Virus record (IMG/VR): IMGVR_UViG_3300017756_000079
Coordinates: 1 to 27,695 of that record
Source: a virus
Length of the DNA stretch: 27,695 nucleotides
Direction: 5' to 3' (one strand)
Under the pieces are notes generated by a model, which saw only the letters and a list, made by a program, of their open reading frames with translations, had not been told where the DNA came from and did not search any database. Below are positions 17,315-25,259 of the stretch, in pieces. A program made the translations under genes and the position numbers. Numbering within the stretch: the stretch's first letter is position 1; every line of letters starts with the position of its first letter.

Positions 17315-17867
17315 AGTTGATTGTTATATGATGTGATAAAATTCTGTATAATTTTTGATCCTCAATATTAAACTCATATTCGGAATCTGGTGTAAAGCCC
17401 ACTATATCGCCTACGGACACGTTTAACGAACTTAAAAGCTTATTATTATATACAAGCTCACCAACTAATTCTTTTTCTTTTAAAAGACTCCATTTGAAAT
17501 CTTGTGGTAATGGTTTAACAAAACAATATTTGTCAGGACATTTCCATTCACCATTATTTTTGTATGCATACACTTGTTCTGGACTAACGGAATAAATATT
17601 TTCATCAATATATGATGATGAATTTTTTTCTTTACCCCTAACATCAATCCATCTTCTAAATACATTGTGATTAACAATTACTTTATCACCTGGTTTTATT
17701 CTTGTTTTATAATTTATAGGTATGCTTTTAACTGTACCTATTCTATTAACAAACTTATAATCTCTTTCAGATAATTCAGAATTAATTATTAGTTCTTTGC
17801 CATCTATGTATTTTTTATTGTCGTATCTGCTATCAGTATATATAATATAATTGTAAAGTGATTTCAT
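17271..17867 (-). CDS. Conserved phage protein, possibly with two GroES-like barrels
   Basis: The 198-residue product resembles a protein I remember from marine phage genomes (SLYNYI, RDYKFVNRIGTVKSIP, KPGDKVIVNHNVFRRW, SPEQVYAYK, VGDIVGFTPDSEYEF, LYRI). The first half (about 36-103) has the order of strands seen in GroES-type beta barrels: a GTV strand, an 'I.PGDKVIV' turn, and a closing 'SPEQVYAY' strand. The second half (about 130-187) repeats a 'VGELVY ... VSVGDIVGF ... ITINY' pattern. A duplicated GroES-like fold is my inference, not an established assignment. The start is coupled to the upstream stop by a one-base overlap. The 3' end overlaps the putative small terminase by 44 bases. 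Function unknown. Confidence 0.6.
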   Translation of the reverse strand: MKSLYNYIIYTDSRYDNKKYIDGKELIINSELSERDYKFVNRIGTVKSIPINYKTRIKPGDKVIVNHNVFRRWIDVRGKEKNSSSYIDENIYSVSPEQVYAYKNNGEWKCPDKYCFVKPLPQDFKWSLLKEKELVGELVYNNKLLSSLNVSVGDIVGFTPDSEYEFNIEDQKLYRILSHHITINYGRKKNKRETTQSC

Positions 17868-18085
17868 TAATAATCTAAATTGTATTCTACAGAAACAGCC
17901 ATATTTGTATTAAAATGTTTCCATGGTATTTGATTACTATCTTTTTCTATGTATATATGATAGCCATTATCTTTTTCAAATATATCACATATTGTATGAC
18001 CACCATAAACCTCTTGCCCTACAGAATAATGCATAGCTTCGTTTTTATAGTCTTGGCCAATTGATATTTTTCTTATTAATTTCAT
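17867..18085 (-). CDS. Conserved small phage protein of unknown function (72 aa)
   Basis: The protein begins MKLIRKISIGQDYKNEAMHY and contains YSVGQEVYGGHTI, YHIYIEKD and a C-terminal WKHFNTNMAVSVEYNLDY. I recognise this pattern (ISIG.DYK..AMHY.VGQ ... W..FN.N...S.E.N.D) from short genes near packaging genes in marine phages, without a known role. It is predicted to be beta-rich and soluble. It overlaps the upstream membrane-protein gene by four bases (ATGA) and is coupled to the downstream gene, so it belongs to the same operon. Confidence 0.6.
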   Translation of the reverse strand: MKLIRKISIGQDYKNEAMHYSVGQEVYGGHTICDIFEKDNGYHIYIEKDSNQIPWKHFNTNMAVSVEYNLDY

Positions 18086-18342
18086 TTAATTTTCTTTTTT
18101 TCATCTAAACTAAAAAGTGTATGTATAATTATAGCTACAACGGAATGTAATAGTACTTTACTAAATGCATCACCATAAGGCATAACATTACTATAGAAAC
18201 CGTATAAATACAATATGCATGCAAATACATTCATTCCTATTACAAAATTACCTAGCCAGAATTTTAATCTAGCATTCCAAAATATTTTTAACACAAAAAA
18301 TATTGCTATAATTACAATAAATTCAATTAAGAATTGTTCCAC
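18082..18342 (-). CDS. Small membrane protein, possible accessory holin
   Basis: The 86-residue product is mostly hydrophobic, with three likely membrane helices at about 4-23, 29-51 and 61-79, and a charged C-terminal tail (DEKKKIK). There is no cleavable signal peptide. It lies 12 bases after the M15 peptidase gene and close to a holin-like gene, which suggests a role in lysis such as a second holin or a lysis regulator. No family is recognised with confidence. Confidence 0.5.
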   Translation of the reverse strand: MEQFLIEFIVIIAIFFVLKIFWNARLKFWLGNFVIGMNVFACILYLYGFYSNVMPYGDAFSKVLLHSVVAIIIHTLFSLDEKKKIK

Positions 18343-18354
18343 TTTAAATTTTAT

Positions 18355-18705
18355 TTAATACGTCCAAAGAGTTATTTTAGGAGCATCGGGATAACCAATA
18401 CCTACATGGACAAAATTATTTTTTCTACTTACACCTATTCTTGTAAAGCCAACTTCCATAGCAGCTTTAACTAATTTAAATGTTGCCTCACCACCTACAC
18501 TTGCAATATCAACAGCATTACCGTATGCGTGTTCGCCTGGCGCTTTTTTCTTTGCTTCTATTGGATGATCAGGGCTTCTATAACTTGATGTTATTTTTAA
18601 TGGTGAACCATATACTTCTCGCAAGTTATCTAACATACTAAGAAGTTTTTTATTCATCAATTTAAATTCATTAAATTCAGATTCATTAAAATATTTTAAA
18701 GGCAT
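18355..18705 (-). CDS. M15-family peptidase, putative endolysin
   Basis: The 116-residue enzyme resembles Peptidase_M15_3 and the VanY/Ply500 group, zinc peptidases that cut peptidoglycan stem peptides or crosslinks. Visible motifs are ITSSYRSPDHP (38-48), the zinc motif GEHAYGNAVDIA (57-68, ligands H59 and D66) and FVHVGIG (98-104, third ligand H100). The length fits a single catalytic domain with no wall-binding domain and no signal peptide, so export would depend on a holin. One base separates its ATG from the stop of the small membrane protein upstream, and a holin-like gene is next in line. Many family members have HxD at the third motif; here it reads HVG, as also seems to occur in other phage homologues. 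Confidence 0.82.
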   Translation of the reverse strand: MPLKYFNESEFNEFKLMNKKLLSMLDNLREVYGSPLKITSSYRSPDHPIEAKKKAPGEHAYGNAVDIASVGGEATFKLVKAAMEVGFTRIGVSRKNNFVHVGIGYPDAPKITLWTY

Positions 18706-18706
18706 T

Positions 18707-18856
18707 TTATTTTTGATTTAATTTATTTTTTATACCTATAATGGTATATATTATAGTTAATACTAATACTACTGTTTGTAGCAGCGGATTTATATCTGGC
18801 ATTCTAGAAAAGGTGAATCCACCTAAACTTATACCATAAATTCTTAAGTCTTGCAT
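18707..18856 (-). CDS. Single-span membrane protein in the lysis cassette
   Basis: I place the start at the ATG 18854-18856 (MQDLRIYGISLGGFTFSRMP), one base after the holin stop, giving 49 residues. A longer reading from 18895 would add 13 residues but would run into the holin gene. The protein has a short amphipathic N-terminus and one membrane helix (LLQTVVLVLTIIYTIIGI, about 25-42) ending in a basic tail. Proteins starting MQDLKIYG-like with one membrane span occur beside holins in marine phages as I remember. The role is unknown, possibly a holin partner. Confidence 0.6.
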   Translation of the reverse strand: MQDLRIYGISLGGFTFSRMPDINPLLQTVVLVLTIIYTIIGIKNKLNQK

Positions 18857-18857
18857 T

Positions 18858-19268
18858 TTATTTGTGCATTTTGTTTCCAAAGACTTTCTCCACACCTCGT
18901 GATCCGAAATAGCCTCCGATTACTATTGTTAATAAACCGGTTATTGAATCAAGTGGATAACTTAAGTACCACCCAATTACATAGCTTACTGTTAAAAATA
19001 TTAATACTAAAGGACGAACATTAGCCGCAAGCCATGCTCCCGAGTTTGCATCTGCAACCCATCTTTCTGTTGTCCCATCTATTTCAGCTCTTTCAAGTTT
19101 TAGTTTTTCCAAAGCAATTTCTTTATCGCCTTGAGACATCTCACTACTACCTATTATAGCCTCTATGATACCGCCAGCTGGTGTACCGCTAGCTATTGAC
19201 CCTACTACAGCTGGAATTTTATTTAATAAAAACTTTCCAACTGCAGTGTCTTTAAATTTTTTTTTCAT
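18858..19268 (-). CDS. Holin of the GTA_holin_3TM type
   Basis: The 136-residue protein has a hydrophobic Gly/Ala-rich N-terminal segment (about 18-40), a charged amphipathic linker (about 44-70), and two clear membrane helices at about 84-103 (NVRPLVLIFLTVSYVIGWYL begins at 83) and 108-123. It ends in the family-typical GGYFGSRGVEKV (118-129). The 'RPL ... GYFGSRG.EK' pattern is what identifies this holin family, known from gene transfer agents and many marine phages. Holins form lesions in the inner membrane and release the endolysin at the end of infection. The neighbouring M15 peptidase supports this role. Confidence 0.85.
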   Translation of the reverse strand: MKKKFKDTAVGKFLLNKIPAVVGSIASGTPAGGIIEAIIGSSEMSQGDKEIALEKLKLERAEIDGTTERWVADANSGAWLAANVRPLVLIFLTVSYVIGWYLSYPLDSITGLLTIVIGGYFGSRGVEKVFGNKMHK

Positions 19269-19285
19269 ATTATTTAATTAAAATT

Positions 19286-21385
19286 TTATGATATACCAAA
19301 CGTTGCTTTTGTTGCGTTATAATTTGCTGTTACTTCACTAGATGATAATTCCTTAGCGTGGAATTTAAGCATAGCTACTTTTCCTGCATAAGCATTACTT
19401 CCACTGTAACTACCGATTTTTACAGTATCAGAATTTATAAGTCGATTTGAAAGCGAGGTATCTGTTGCTTCTGAACTTCCATTTAAATATATTTCGTAAT
19501 CTAAAGCATCATCAACAGTAACTATAATATGATTCCAAGTTGCATTTAATGTTGAAGAGGTTTGGAGTGCTGTGGTTGCACCACTACCTCCTGAATTATA
19601 AGCATAAAAATAAATTAAAGTACCATTTGTCCATAAAGACCAAGATTCAGTACCACCACCTTTTTTATTTATAATATGTGCAGTACCACTTGACTTTGTC
19701 AACCAAATCTCCATAGAAGAATTAGCTTGCATATCAAAAAGGTCATTATCTGGAATAGTAATAAGGTGTGAAGTAGCACCGCTAAAATCAAAATATTTTT
19801 CGTTTGGCGACCCTCCATTAGTACCAAAAACAGCTCCACTTATTGTGCCATTAAATCCATTAGGATAATCCCTTTTACCTACAAGATAGTTTTGTCCGAC
19901 TTCTGTTGCTGATAAAGCTGACTGATATATCCTTGCTTGTCCTATTTTTCCTAACCATCGTGTTGCACCTGCAGGGTATCTTCCTAAAAATAAATTTACA
20001 CTATCTGAATCTGCAAGTGTTCCTGAATAGGTTGAATTATCTACTCTATTACCATTAATATATAAATAAATATTTGTTCCATCAATAACTCCTACAACGT
20101 GCTGCCATAATCCTGCAGTTCCTGAACCTGCAACAGTTGCTGCTACTGAAAATAAACTATTGGCTGTGTTGTAAACAACAAAATAATATCCAAGAGAAGA
20201 ATTAGGATGGAATTGTAATGAATAACCATAGCTACCACTTCCCCCTTGCTTAACCAAAATATACCTTTCTGTGTCGTCATTTCTTTGTACCCAAGCTTCA
20301 ACTGTGAAAGTTGTACTTGTGTCTAAATCTGAATGATGACTTATATCCCCTGTATCATCACTACCATCAAAGTTTAACCAATTGCCTAATTCTTTGTCGT
20401 AAAAATCAGACAAGGTTGAACTAAATCCACTTAAAGTTACATCATTACTGTTTGCTTTATCTGACCAAGTAGATGCTGAAACAGTTGTATCATCACCAGC
20501 ATCTAGATGCAATTTTAAATTTGTAGAATAAATAGAACTATAACTTAAAAAACAATCTGCTCTAAAGTTTTGTGCTACCTCTGAATCTGTTAAGGTTGTA
20601 TTGTATATTCTCAAAACAGACATTCTACCATCAAAGAAAACACTTGCACCTGCTTGGTTACCTATTGTTATGTCTTGAGTAGAACCTGCATTTATAGCAT
20701 TTGATGCACTATGGTTAACATCTAAAGTGCCATTTATATATAATTTAACATTTGATGCTGACCTTGTATATGCAAAATGAGTCCAAGCACCTGTTGAAAA
20801 TGTGCCTGTAGTTTCAAAAGTATTATTTGAACTGCCATCTCTTTCTAACACAGTTAATTTATTTGTGCTTGATACTTGTATTTGAAAAGATTTTAATGTA
20901 TTACTTCCACCAAATTTTCCTACTATTACATCATCGTTAGATAAATTATCAAAATTTACCCAAAATTCTATTGTATGTGTTTCACTTGATAAGTTTATAG
21001 GGGACGTATCAGTAGCACTTAAAGTCACTACATCATTACTTCCATCAAAATGAAAATAACCCCTTGTATCACTTTCGAATGTAGCACCACTAATTGTACC
21101 ATCAATTCCACTTCCACTTATATCTTTCCAATCGCCACTACCACTATACGAAGTTGTATCACTTGCATTTAAGTGTAATTTTAAATTACTTGCTTTATCT
21201 ACTAAAGGTACATTTAAATCGTGGTTAGCTATATCAAACCAAGTACCACTTCCTGCACCTGTATTAGCACCTCCACTTTCAATGCTATCCTCATCATTAG
21301 CATCCAAGTGTATAACTAGCCCTTGCGCTGCATCTGCGCCGCCTGTTGCTGGATTTTGATGAAATATTTTTTTCCCTAAAGACAT
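19286..21385 (-). CDS. Virion protein with three LamG-like lectin domains
   Basis: The 699-residue protein contains three concanavalin A/LamG-like jelly-roll domains at about 100-278, 320-505 and 515-692. Each has the typical sequence of strands: 'F.FDGS/FSGA', 'T.E.WV', 'W.H...T', 'LYINGT/LYINGN/YLNGSS' and a closing 'G....LRIY...LS..EV..NY'. Short 'LxLHLDAxD' motifs occur at about 24, 69 and 291. The domains differ clearly from one another, so the duplication is not recent. Such domains bind glycans. Its position among fibre genes suggests an adhesin that contacts host surface polysaccharide. No signal peptide or membrane anchor is present. It might be fibre-associated or a capsid decoration. 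Confidence 0.8.
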   Translation of the reverse strand: MSLGKKIFHQNPATGGADAAQGLVIHLDANDEDSIESGGANTGAGSGTWFDIANHDLNVPLVDKASNLKLHLNASDTTSYSGSGDWKDISGSGIDGTISGATFESDTRGYFHFDGSNDVVTLSATDTSPINLSSETHTIEFWVNFDNLSNDDVIVGKFGGSNTLKSFQIQVSSTNKLTVLERDGSSNNTFETTGTFSTGAWTHFAYTRSASNVKLYINGTLDVNHSASNAINAGSTQDITIGNQAGASVFFDGRMSVLRIYNTTLTDSEVAQNFRADCFLSYSSIYSTNLKLHLDAGDDTTVSASTWSDKANSNDVTLSGFSSTLSDFYDKELGNWLNFDGSDDTGDISHHSDLDTSTTFTVEAWVQRNDDTERYILVKQGGSGSYGYSLQFHPNSSLGYYFVVYNTANSLFSVAATVAGSGTAGLWQHVVGVIDGTNIYLYINGNRVDNSTYSGTLADSDSVNLFLGRYPAGATRWLGKIGQARIYQSALSATEVGQNYLVGKRDYPNGFNGTISGAVFGTNGGSPNEKYFDFSGATSHLITIPDNDLFDMQANSSMEIWLTKSSGTAHIINKKGGGTESWSLWTNGTLIYFYAYNSGGSGATTALQTSSTLNATWNHIIVTVDDALDYEIYLNGSSEATDTSLSNRLINSDTVKIGSYSGSNAYAGKVAMLKFHAKELSSSEVTANYNATKATFGIS

Positions 21386-21883
21386 TTATAAATTTATTTC
21401 AAAGTTAAACACATCTAATTTATTTGTTTTAGAATTAATAGATGCTTCTTGAGTATCTACCTGACTTTTTATATTATTTCTTTGTGTTTGTATATTATCT
21501 GGGATAGATGATCCTTTTTCTATTTTTCTAATTATATACCAATCTGTTGGTTGTAATTTTTGATTAGCTAAAGATTTTAATTGTTGTATTTTATTTTTTT
21601 TTAATTCATCAAGAGATTCAGTAAAAGTTTTTCCACTTACATCATAAGTAAAAACTGTTTTAGTATTACCTTCTAAATCTTTATAATCGTCAACAGTACG
21701 TAAATTATGTATATATTCTGTTTTGCTATCATAGGTTGGAATAACTATATCATAAAAACCATAAGATTCTAAAACATCATTACTTGCTTTGCTAAAATTT
21801 TCAATAACTATACCTCCACTTTTAAATGAATTTGGTAAAGTAGGATATTTTATAATTTTGCCTGATTCTATTCGTGCTTTCAT
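21386..21883 (-). CDS. Tail-fibre assembly-like protein
   Basis: The 165-residue protein has an N-terminal beta-like part (IESGKIIKYPTLPNSFKSGG, 5-24) with a VIPTYDSKTEY strand. The C-terminal helical part contains LKSLANQKLQPTDWYIIRKI (about 102-121) and SSIPDNIQTQRNNIKSQVDT (about 125-144). The 'L..TDWY..R..E....IP..I...R' arrangement is typical of small phage proteins annotated as tail fibre assembly or DUF4376-like, which often act as chaperones for the adjacent fibre. It lies between fibre genes and its ATG is four bases after the previous stop. The chaperone role is inferred. Confidence 0.55.
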   Translation of the reverse strand: MKARIESGKIIKYPTLPNSFKSGGIVIENFSKASNDVLESYGFYDIVIPTYDSKTEYIHNLRTVDDYKDLEGNTKTVFTYDVSGKTFTESLDELKKNKIQQLKSLANQKLQPTDWYIIRKIEKGSSIPDNIQTQRNNIKSQVDTQEASINSKTNKLDVFNFEINL

Positions 21884-21887
21884 ATTA

Positions 21888-22262
21888 TTATGGTGTTGTA
21901 TCGCTTGCGTATGTATTTACTGAATATAAAAATTGGGGTGTTGAGCTACTAGCTGATGTACAAACTACTTGTATAACATTTGTAGATGCTCCAGCATAAT
22001 CAGTAGAACCAATTTTATTTATAGATGGGGTACCCGATGCAGTTGCACTAAGCGTTAATGCATGATCTCCTGTTATAATTATATCAATTACTTGTCCAAC
22101 TTTAAAATTAATAAACGTGCCTGTATGAGCACCTCCTAATGTTATAGTATGAACAACTCCTAAAGAAAAGTCAATATTAAATCCACCAGAGGTAGTACCA
22201 ATAGCATTGATTGCTGTGTATCTATTTTCTAATACGTTATGTGTTACTTTTGTTAATGCCAT
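21888..22262 (-). CDS. Small beta-rich virion protein
   Basis: The 124-residue protein is rich in Thr, Ser and Gly and appears to be all beta strand, with VVHTITLGGAHTGTFINFKV (about 36-55) and GDHALTLSA (about 64-72). It resembles short fibre or head-decoration domains often found beside fibre genes in marine phages. I do not recognise a specific family. It sits four bases after the upstream gene in the fibre operon. Confidence 0.5.
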   Translation of the reverse strand: MALTKVTHNVLENRYTAINAIGTTSGGFNIDFSLGVVHTITLGGAHTGTFINFKVGQVIDIIITGDHALTLSATASGTPSINKIGSTDYAGASTNVIQVVCTSASSSTPQFLYSVNTYASDTTP

Positions 22263-22266
22263 TTTA

Positions 22267-22635
22267 TTATTCTGTTAAAATCCATTCTTTATTATCTTCG
22301 TCCCATATATATATCTTATCATCATTAGGACGCGCTGTGGGCGCTTCCCACATGCATGAGTTAGAATTTAATTTCCAACTATTAAAAGGTTTAGGAGGTA
22401 TAAATGCATCTTTTGTGTAGTCATAAGTAAATCCTATGCCAGCATAGTTTTTTCTAAAAGGAGTTCCCCCATTTTTATGTGTTCCCCCTATAGTATTATA
22501 AGATGTTCGTTTGCAAACTTGTTCACGAATATTACCATAATGCATTTCCCAATTTATTGGCCCTTCTGTTTCATCTTTACCTACTATTACTTCAGTAACG
22601 ATATTTTGCATATTTAAAAAAGCGTAATGTGCCAT
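22267..22635 (-). CDS. Conserved marine-phage protein of unknown function (122 aa)
   Basis: Signatures are MAHYAFLNMQNIVTEVIVGK (1-20), KRTSYNTIGGTHKNGGTPFR (about 42-61) with KNYAGIGFTYD, AFIPPKPFNSW (about 77-87) and a C-terminal MWEAPTARP ... WDEDNKEW. I recognise this pattern from many cyanophage and other marine-phage genomes, where it occurs near fibre genes and has no assigned function. The order 'YNT.GG.H..GG.P.RKNYAGIG..YD' is highly characteristic. It may be a small virion or fibre-associated protein. Confidence 0.75.
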   Translation of the reverse strand: MAHYAFLNMQNIVTEVIVGKDETEGPINWEMHYGNIREQVCKRTSYNTIGGTHKNGGTPFRKNYAGIGFTYDYTKDAFIPPKPFNSWKLNSNSCMWEAPTARPNDDKIYIWDEDNKEWILTE

Positions 22636-22637
22636 AA

Positions 22638-25253
22638 TTAACTAAATGTTATTGTTCCAGTACCTGCAGTAAATACAGATATTTTATCAGATCCTTCAGT
22701 AAAAGGAGATCCTGATGATTGTGTTAATCCTGCTCCTGCTGTTAATGTAAAGCTTGAAGGATATCTTAATATTACAACACCTGAGCCTCCTGCTTTTGAA
22801 CCAGTACTAACATTAGCTCCAGCACCACCTGCAGCACCTCCTGTGTTTACGGTTCCTGCTGCTGCTGCAAATGTTATTGATGATGGACCACCACCACCAT
22901 TACCGCCGCCGCCTGTACCACCATCACCACCTCTATTTGAAGGAATGGTTTGACCGTAATCCATAAATCCACCACCGCCACCTCCGGCAAAAAATACTGA
23001 ACCGCCATTTACTTCACCAACAGATGCTGTTCCTGCATTTGTAGTATTTAATATATTTACAGCTAAGCCTACACCACCGGCCCCACCATATGCATTACCA
23101 CCTATTGTTGTACCTGCACTACCGACTGCACCAGCACCGCCACCTCCACCGCCACCTTCATCATTTCCTCCGGGAGCAGTATAAACTCCACCCGCATATC
23201 CTTGATTAGCAGTTCCTGAACCGGGTGCATGTTTAGTGCTTGACACGGAACCACCTCCACTACCAGAACCACCATTATTACCGCCTGTTGAACTACCCGA
23301 GGGCCCACCTCCACCACCAGTAGAGGTTATTGTACTAAATACAGAATTAGAACCATTACCGCCAGCAGCAGCATTACTAGCTGCAGCAGCACCTCCACCT
23401 CCAACGGTTACTGTATAATTTGTTGCAGCCGCTAGGCTTAAAGCACTTTCTGCTGATCCCCCACCACCGGAAGCTGAACCATAAGATGTTCTTAAACCTC
23501 CTGCTCCGCCACCACCTGTACCTCTATTTACACTAGCTCCGCCACCACCTGCAACGACTAAATAATTTACAGTAACTGGAGGTATAAGAATATTATCAGC
23601 AGTCCAACCTTTAGTATCATCTTGATATATTAATCTTACAGTAGCATTTTCTGTAGTGCATTGCTTATTAGCTGTGCCTCCTTGTATTTTTTGACTACCA
23701 TTTGCATCTAGTATCAGTGAATTGGTATCAAATGTGCTTGCGTAGTCCGTAAAGTGTATTTCTTCTCCAGCACTTCCTGCTGGTAAACTAACCGTTACAG
23801 CTCCTGATGTTGTATTTACAAAATACCCTTTACCTGCTGCTGCAGTAAAACTAGATGTTTTAATTCCTGTTTCCCAAGTTATAGAACCAGATGATGTTGC
23901 ACTTGCTTTTATATTTACTATTTCAACAACAGCTCCTGTTGCGGGCGCGGTGCTTAAAACAACATTACTTCCAGAAACAGAATAATTACTTTTACTTTGA
24001 TAAACTCCATCTATGTAAACTTGTGTATCGTTTTCATTTGCTATAACACCACCTGCTGAAAAAGAAGTTGTGCTATTATTTGCTGTAGTATGTGATTGTA
24101 AAAATATATTAGCATCTATAACAGTAAAGTGTATTATTTCTAATACAGTTCCTGTTGCTGGAGCAGCGTCTAGTGTTACAGTTGTCCCACTTACAGAAAA
24201 ATCACTTTTTGCCTGGTAAACACCGTCTAAATATATTTGTAAATTGTTTTCAGAAGCAGGAGCAGATGATATTGTAAATGCAGTTCTTGATCCATCTGTA
24301 GCTTGTGTAGTACCATCTCCTGATACATTTAATTGTGTTGTTACTTGTCCACTACTACCACCACCACCGCTTACAGTAATTGTTTTAGTAGCTCCTGTGC
24401 CTGAAGCAGTTACACCTGAACCAACAAAGTTTAAAGTTGTACCCGCTGTAGATAGCGAGCTACCTTCTTCTTGTACAGTTACCCCGCTGCCACCGGGTAT
24501 ATTTATTGTTTTTGTTGCACCCGTACCTGAAGCGGTTACGGCTGAACCTGTAAAATTTAATGTAGTTGCTGCAGTCGATAATGAAGAACCTTCTTCTTGT
24601 ACAGTTAGTGCACCACCTGAAGCGGCTATAGTAACTTGCTGAGCATCGTTTCTAGTAAGTGTTATATTTGAACCAGCTGTTAATTGTACAGTTGAATCTG
24701 TACCACTTGCAGCATCTAAATTTAAATCAACATTACTTCCATCTGTTGCTACATTTATAGAATAAGTGTCTCCTACTGTACCAGTACCAAATTTAGCATA
24801 GCTACCCATCCCAGTATGAGATGAACAATAGTAATGTAATATAGGAGGAGTTGTTGTTGTTGGAATAATTTGTGTGTATGCCCCAGAACTTCCAGGTGAA
24901 CCACTTGTAGTTACACCTGTAGTATATTGAGTACTTCCTGCAGCATCTGCAGCGGTTGCAAATAATAATGGATGAGCAGCACCACCAGTGCCAGTTCCAC
25001 CGTTTGAATTATCTGATTGATCAAACTTATATGTAATACCGGGAGTTAATTCAAGATAAGCACCTTCAACTCCGTCTATAGTATAACCATAACTACTACC
25101 GGACCCGTGAGATGGATGTGCAGCAGTTTTAGTTATAACTTTAACCTCTAAAGTCTGAACGGCGTCGGTATGTCTTATTGTCCGATGTTTAGATTGTACG
25201 ATTTTACCATCTACATCTAACTCGGATAATTTTGATTTAAATTTAATCGACAT
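22638..25253 (-). CDS. Glycine-rich tail fibre with a cupredoxin-like domain
   Basis: This 871-residue fibre protein has several modules. Residues about 50-165 resemble a cupredoxin: GITYKFDQSDNSN (72-84), AAHPLLFA (92-99), and HYYCSSHTGMG (140-150). H94, C143, H146 and M149 are placed like type 1 copper ligands. Residues 217-297 hold two tandem copies of a 40-residue VQEEGSSLSTA unit. Residues about 308-376 and 385-450 are two related 'QIYLDGVYQ.KS.(F/Y)SVSG' domains. From about 563 onward (VNYLVVAGGGG) the chain is an extended glycine-rich region with many GGGG runs, typical of phage adhesin tips, ending in a beta-rich C-terminus. It is the best candidate for the main receptor-binding fibre. 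Downstream small genes may assist assembly. Confidence 0.8.
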   Translation of the reverse strand: MSIKFKSKLSELDVDGKIVQSKHRTIRHTDAVQTLEVKVITKTAAHPSHGSGSSYGYTIDGVEGAYLELTPGITYKFDQSDNSNGGTGTGGAAHPLLFATAADAAGSTQYTTGVTTSGSPGSSGAYTQIIPTTTTPPILHYYCSSHTGMGSYAKFGTGTVGDTYSINVATDGSNVDLNLDAASGTDSTVQLTAGSNITLTRNDAQQVTIAASGGALTVQEEGSSLSTAATTLNFTGSAVTASGTGATKTINIPGGSGVTVQEEGSSLSTAGTTLNFVGSGVTASGTGATKTITVSGGGGSSGQVTTQLNVSGDGTTQATDGSRTAFTISSAPASENNLQIYLDGVYQAKSDFSVSGTTVTLDAAPATGTVLEIIHFTVIDANIFLQSHTTANNSTTSFSAGGVIANENDTQVYIDGVYQSKSNYSVSGSNVVLSTAPATGAVVEIVNIKASATSSGSITWETGIKTSSFTAAAGKGYFVNTTSGAVTVSLPAGSAGEEIHFTDYASTFDTNSLILDANGSQKIQGGTANKQCTTENATVRLIYQDDTKGWTADNILIPPVTVNYLVVAGGGGASVNRGTGGGGAGGLRTSYGSASGGGGSAESALSLAAATNYTVTVGGGGAAAASNAAAGGNGSNSVFSTITSTGGGGGPSGSSTGGNNGGSGSGGGSVSSTKHAPGSGTANQGYAGGVYTAPGGNDEGGGGGGGAGAVGSAGTTIGGNAYGGAGGVGLAVNILNTTNAGTASVGEVNGGSVFFAGGGGGGFMDYGQTIPSNRGGDGGTGGGGNGGGGPSSITFAAAAGTVNTGGAAGGAGANVSTGSKAGGSGVVILRYPSSFTLTAGAGLTQSSGSPFTEGSDKISVFTAGTGTITFS
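24363..24605 (-). repeat. Tandem 40-codon repeat within the fibre gene
   Basis: Two adjacent copies encode VQEEGSSLSTA(A/G)TTLNF and (S)xVTASGTGATKTI, differing at only a few residues (residues 217-257 and 258-297 of the fibre). The DNA copies differ at many silent positions, so the duplication is not very recent or has been conserved at protein level. Confidence 0.75.
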
Positions 25254-25259
25254 ATATTA

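Noticed and set aside
18857-18895. Upstream extension of the small membrane protein to 62 residues
   Set aside because: The extension lies within the conserved holin C-terminus. The ATG at 18854-18856, one base after the holin stop, fits the spacing of neighbouring genes and the MQDLxIYG pattern.
23236-23418. Plus-strand proline-rich frame
   Set aside because: Antisense of the GGN glycine runs in the fibre tip, which read as proline on the other strand.
22638-23560. Possible silk- or collagen-like host gene because of GGGG runs
   Set aside because: The runs continue the same frame as the fibre gene and match glycine-rich adhesin tips common in phages.
24244-24642. Plus-strand frame of 132 codons rich in Pro, Val and Ala
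   Set aside because: It is the antisense of the repetitive Gly/Thr/Ser codons in the fibre gene. Its repeats simply mirror the fibre's tandem repeats.
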